Program-made: the position numbers and the translations under genes | Notes under the pieces: generated by a model | Told to the model about the DNA's origin: nothing | The model's database searches: none | The model's input: only the letters and a program-made list of their open reading frames with translations | Shown: positions 21,151 through 21,256 of the stretch, in pieces | Numbering within the stretch: position 1 is the first letter of the stretch | How the letters are laid out: each line of letters opens with the position of its first letter | Source of the DNA: LC029 sp036676475 | Lineage (GTDB): Bacteria; Bacillota; Bacilli; Aneurinibacillales; RAOX-1 | Direction of reading: 5' to 3' | Assembly: GCA_036676475.1 (NCBI GenBank) | Contig: JAKFCU010000068.1 | Span: forward strand, 1 to 21,256 | Length of the DNA stretch: 21,256 nucleotides

Positions 21151-21256
21151 ATGCACCCGACTTCTTCGAGATACTTTCACACTGCTTTTCTGTTTCTATT
21201 TTTACTCTAGTAATGTATATTTCAGTTAAGTCTTCTTTTAAACGTCACTTATTTAT

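Noticed and set aside
20980..21210. 76-aa plus-strand ORF in the GC-rich end
   Set aside because: No ribosome site, an equally open frame on the minus strand, and strong inverted repeats throughout; reported as a structural region instead.

Overview
This 21.3 kb window looks like a chromosomal stretch of a low-GC, Gram-positive endospore-former of the Bacillaceae type. The basis is AT-rich intergenic DNA, strong AGGAGG-type ribosome sites, simple hairpin-plus-T-tract terminators, and families typical of Bacillus relatives (YmaF-like, YugO-like K+ channel, WapA-like secreted protein, PIN toxin). I cannot name a species. No rRNA, tRNA or CRISPR array is visible.

Layout. (1) 1-2100: a possible 55-aa membrane peptide, a ymaF-like gene with an in-frame stop, and a recent tandem duplication of a DUF1259 (LppY/LpqO-like) gene that ends at a strong bidirectional terminator. 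(2) 2100-6600: a broken GMC oxidoreductase fragment, a ZIP-family metal transporter, and many very small ORFs (zinc ribbon, tail-anchored, hydrophilic), most with good ribosome sites and each followed by a hairpin terminator. (3) 6598-10460: a two-TM K+ channel with an NAD-binding RCK domain, divergent from a four-gene operon: unknown 161-aa protein, Gly/Ser-rich lipoprotein, glutathionylspermidine-synthase-type ATP-grasp ligase, DUF350 membrane protein. A TGAAAC-N17-CGTTAT promoter candidate resembles ECF (sigma-W type) promoters. The set recalls the E. coli yjfI-yjfC / PspA-linked neighbourhoods. (4) 10463-16019: an OmpR-type response regulator and histidine kinase, divergent from an operon of a VTC-type polyphosphate polymerase domain protein, a DUF4956 membrane protein and a secreted beta-helical DUF4353 lipoprotein. 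Inverted TTTAAGGTT boxes lie between the two units. (5) 16020-18212: two gene remnants (the signal-peptide end of a WapA/RHS-like protein and the catalytic half of a tyrosine recombinase), then an intact HTH/PIN toxin-antitoxin pair behind tandem 9-bp repeats. (6) 18213-21256: a decayed accessory region with gene remnants, several repeat families, an orphan 151-aa gene and a stand-alone AAA/ABC-type ATPase. The last two lie between inverted copies of a 21-25 bp sequence. The window ends in a GC-rich stretch with nested inverted repeats that may be a structured RNA.

The two most system-like parts are the K+ channel/ATP-grasp ligase/DUF350 locus, which I infer to serve envelope or ion stress, and the two-component/VTC/DUF4956/DUF4353 locus, which I infer to be a regulated surface-polymer module.
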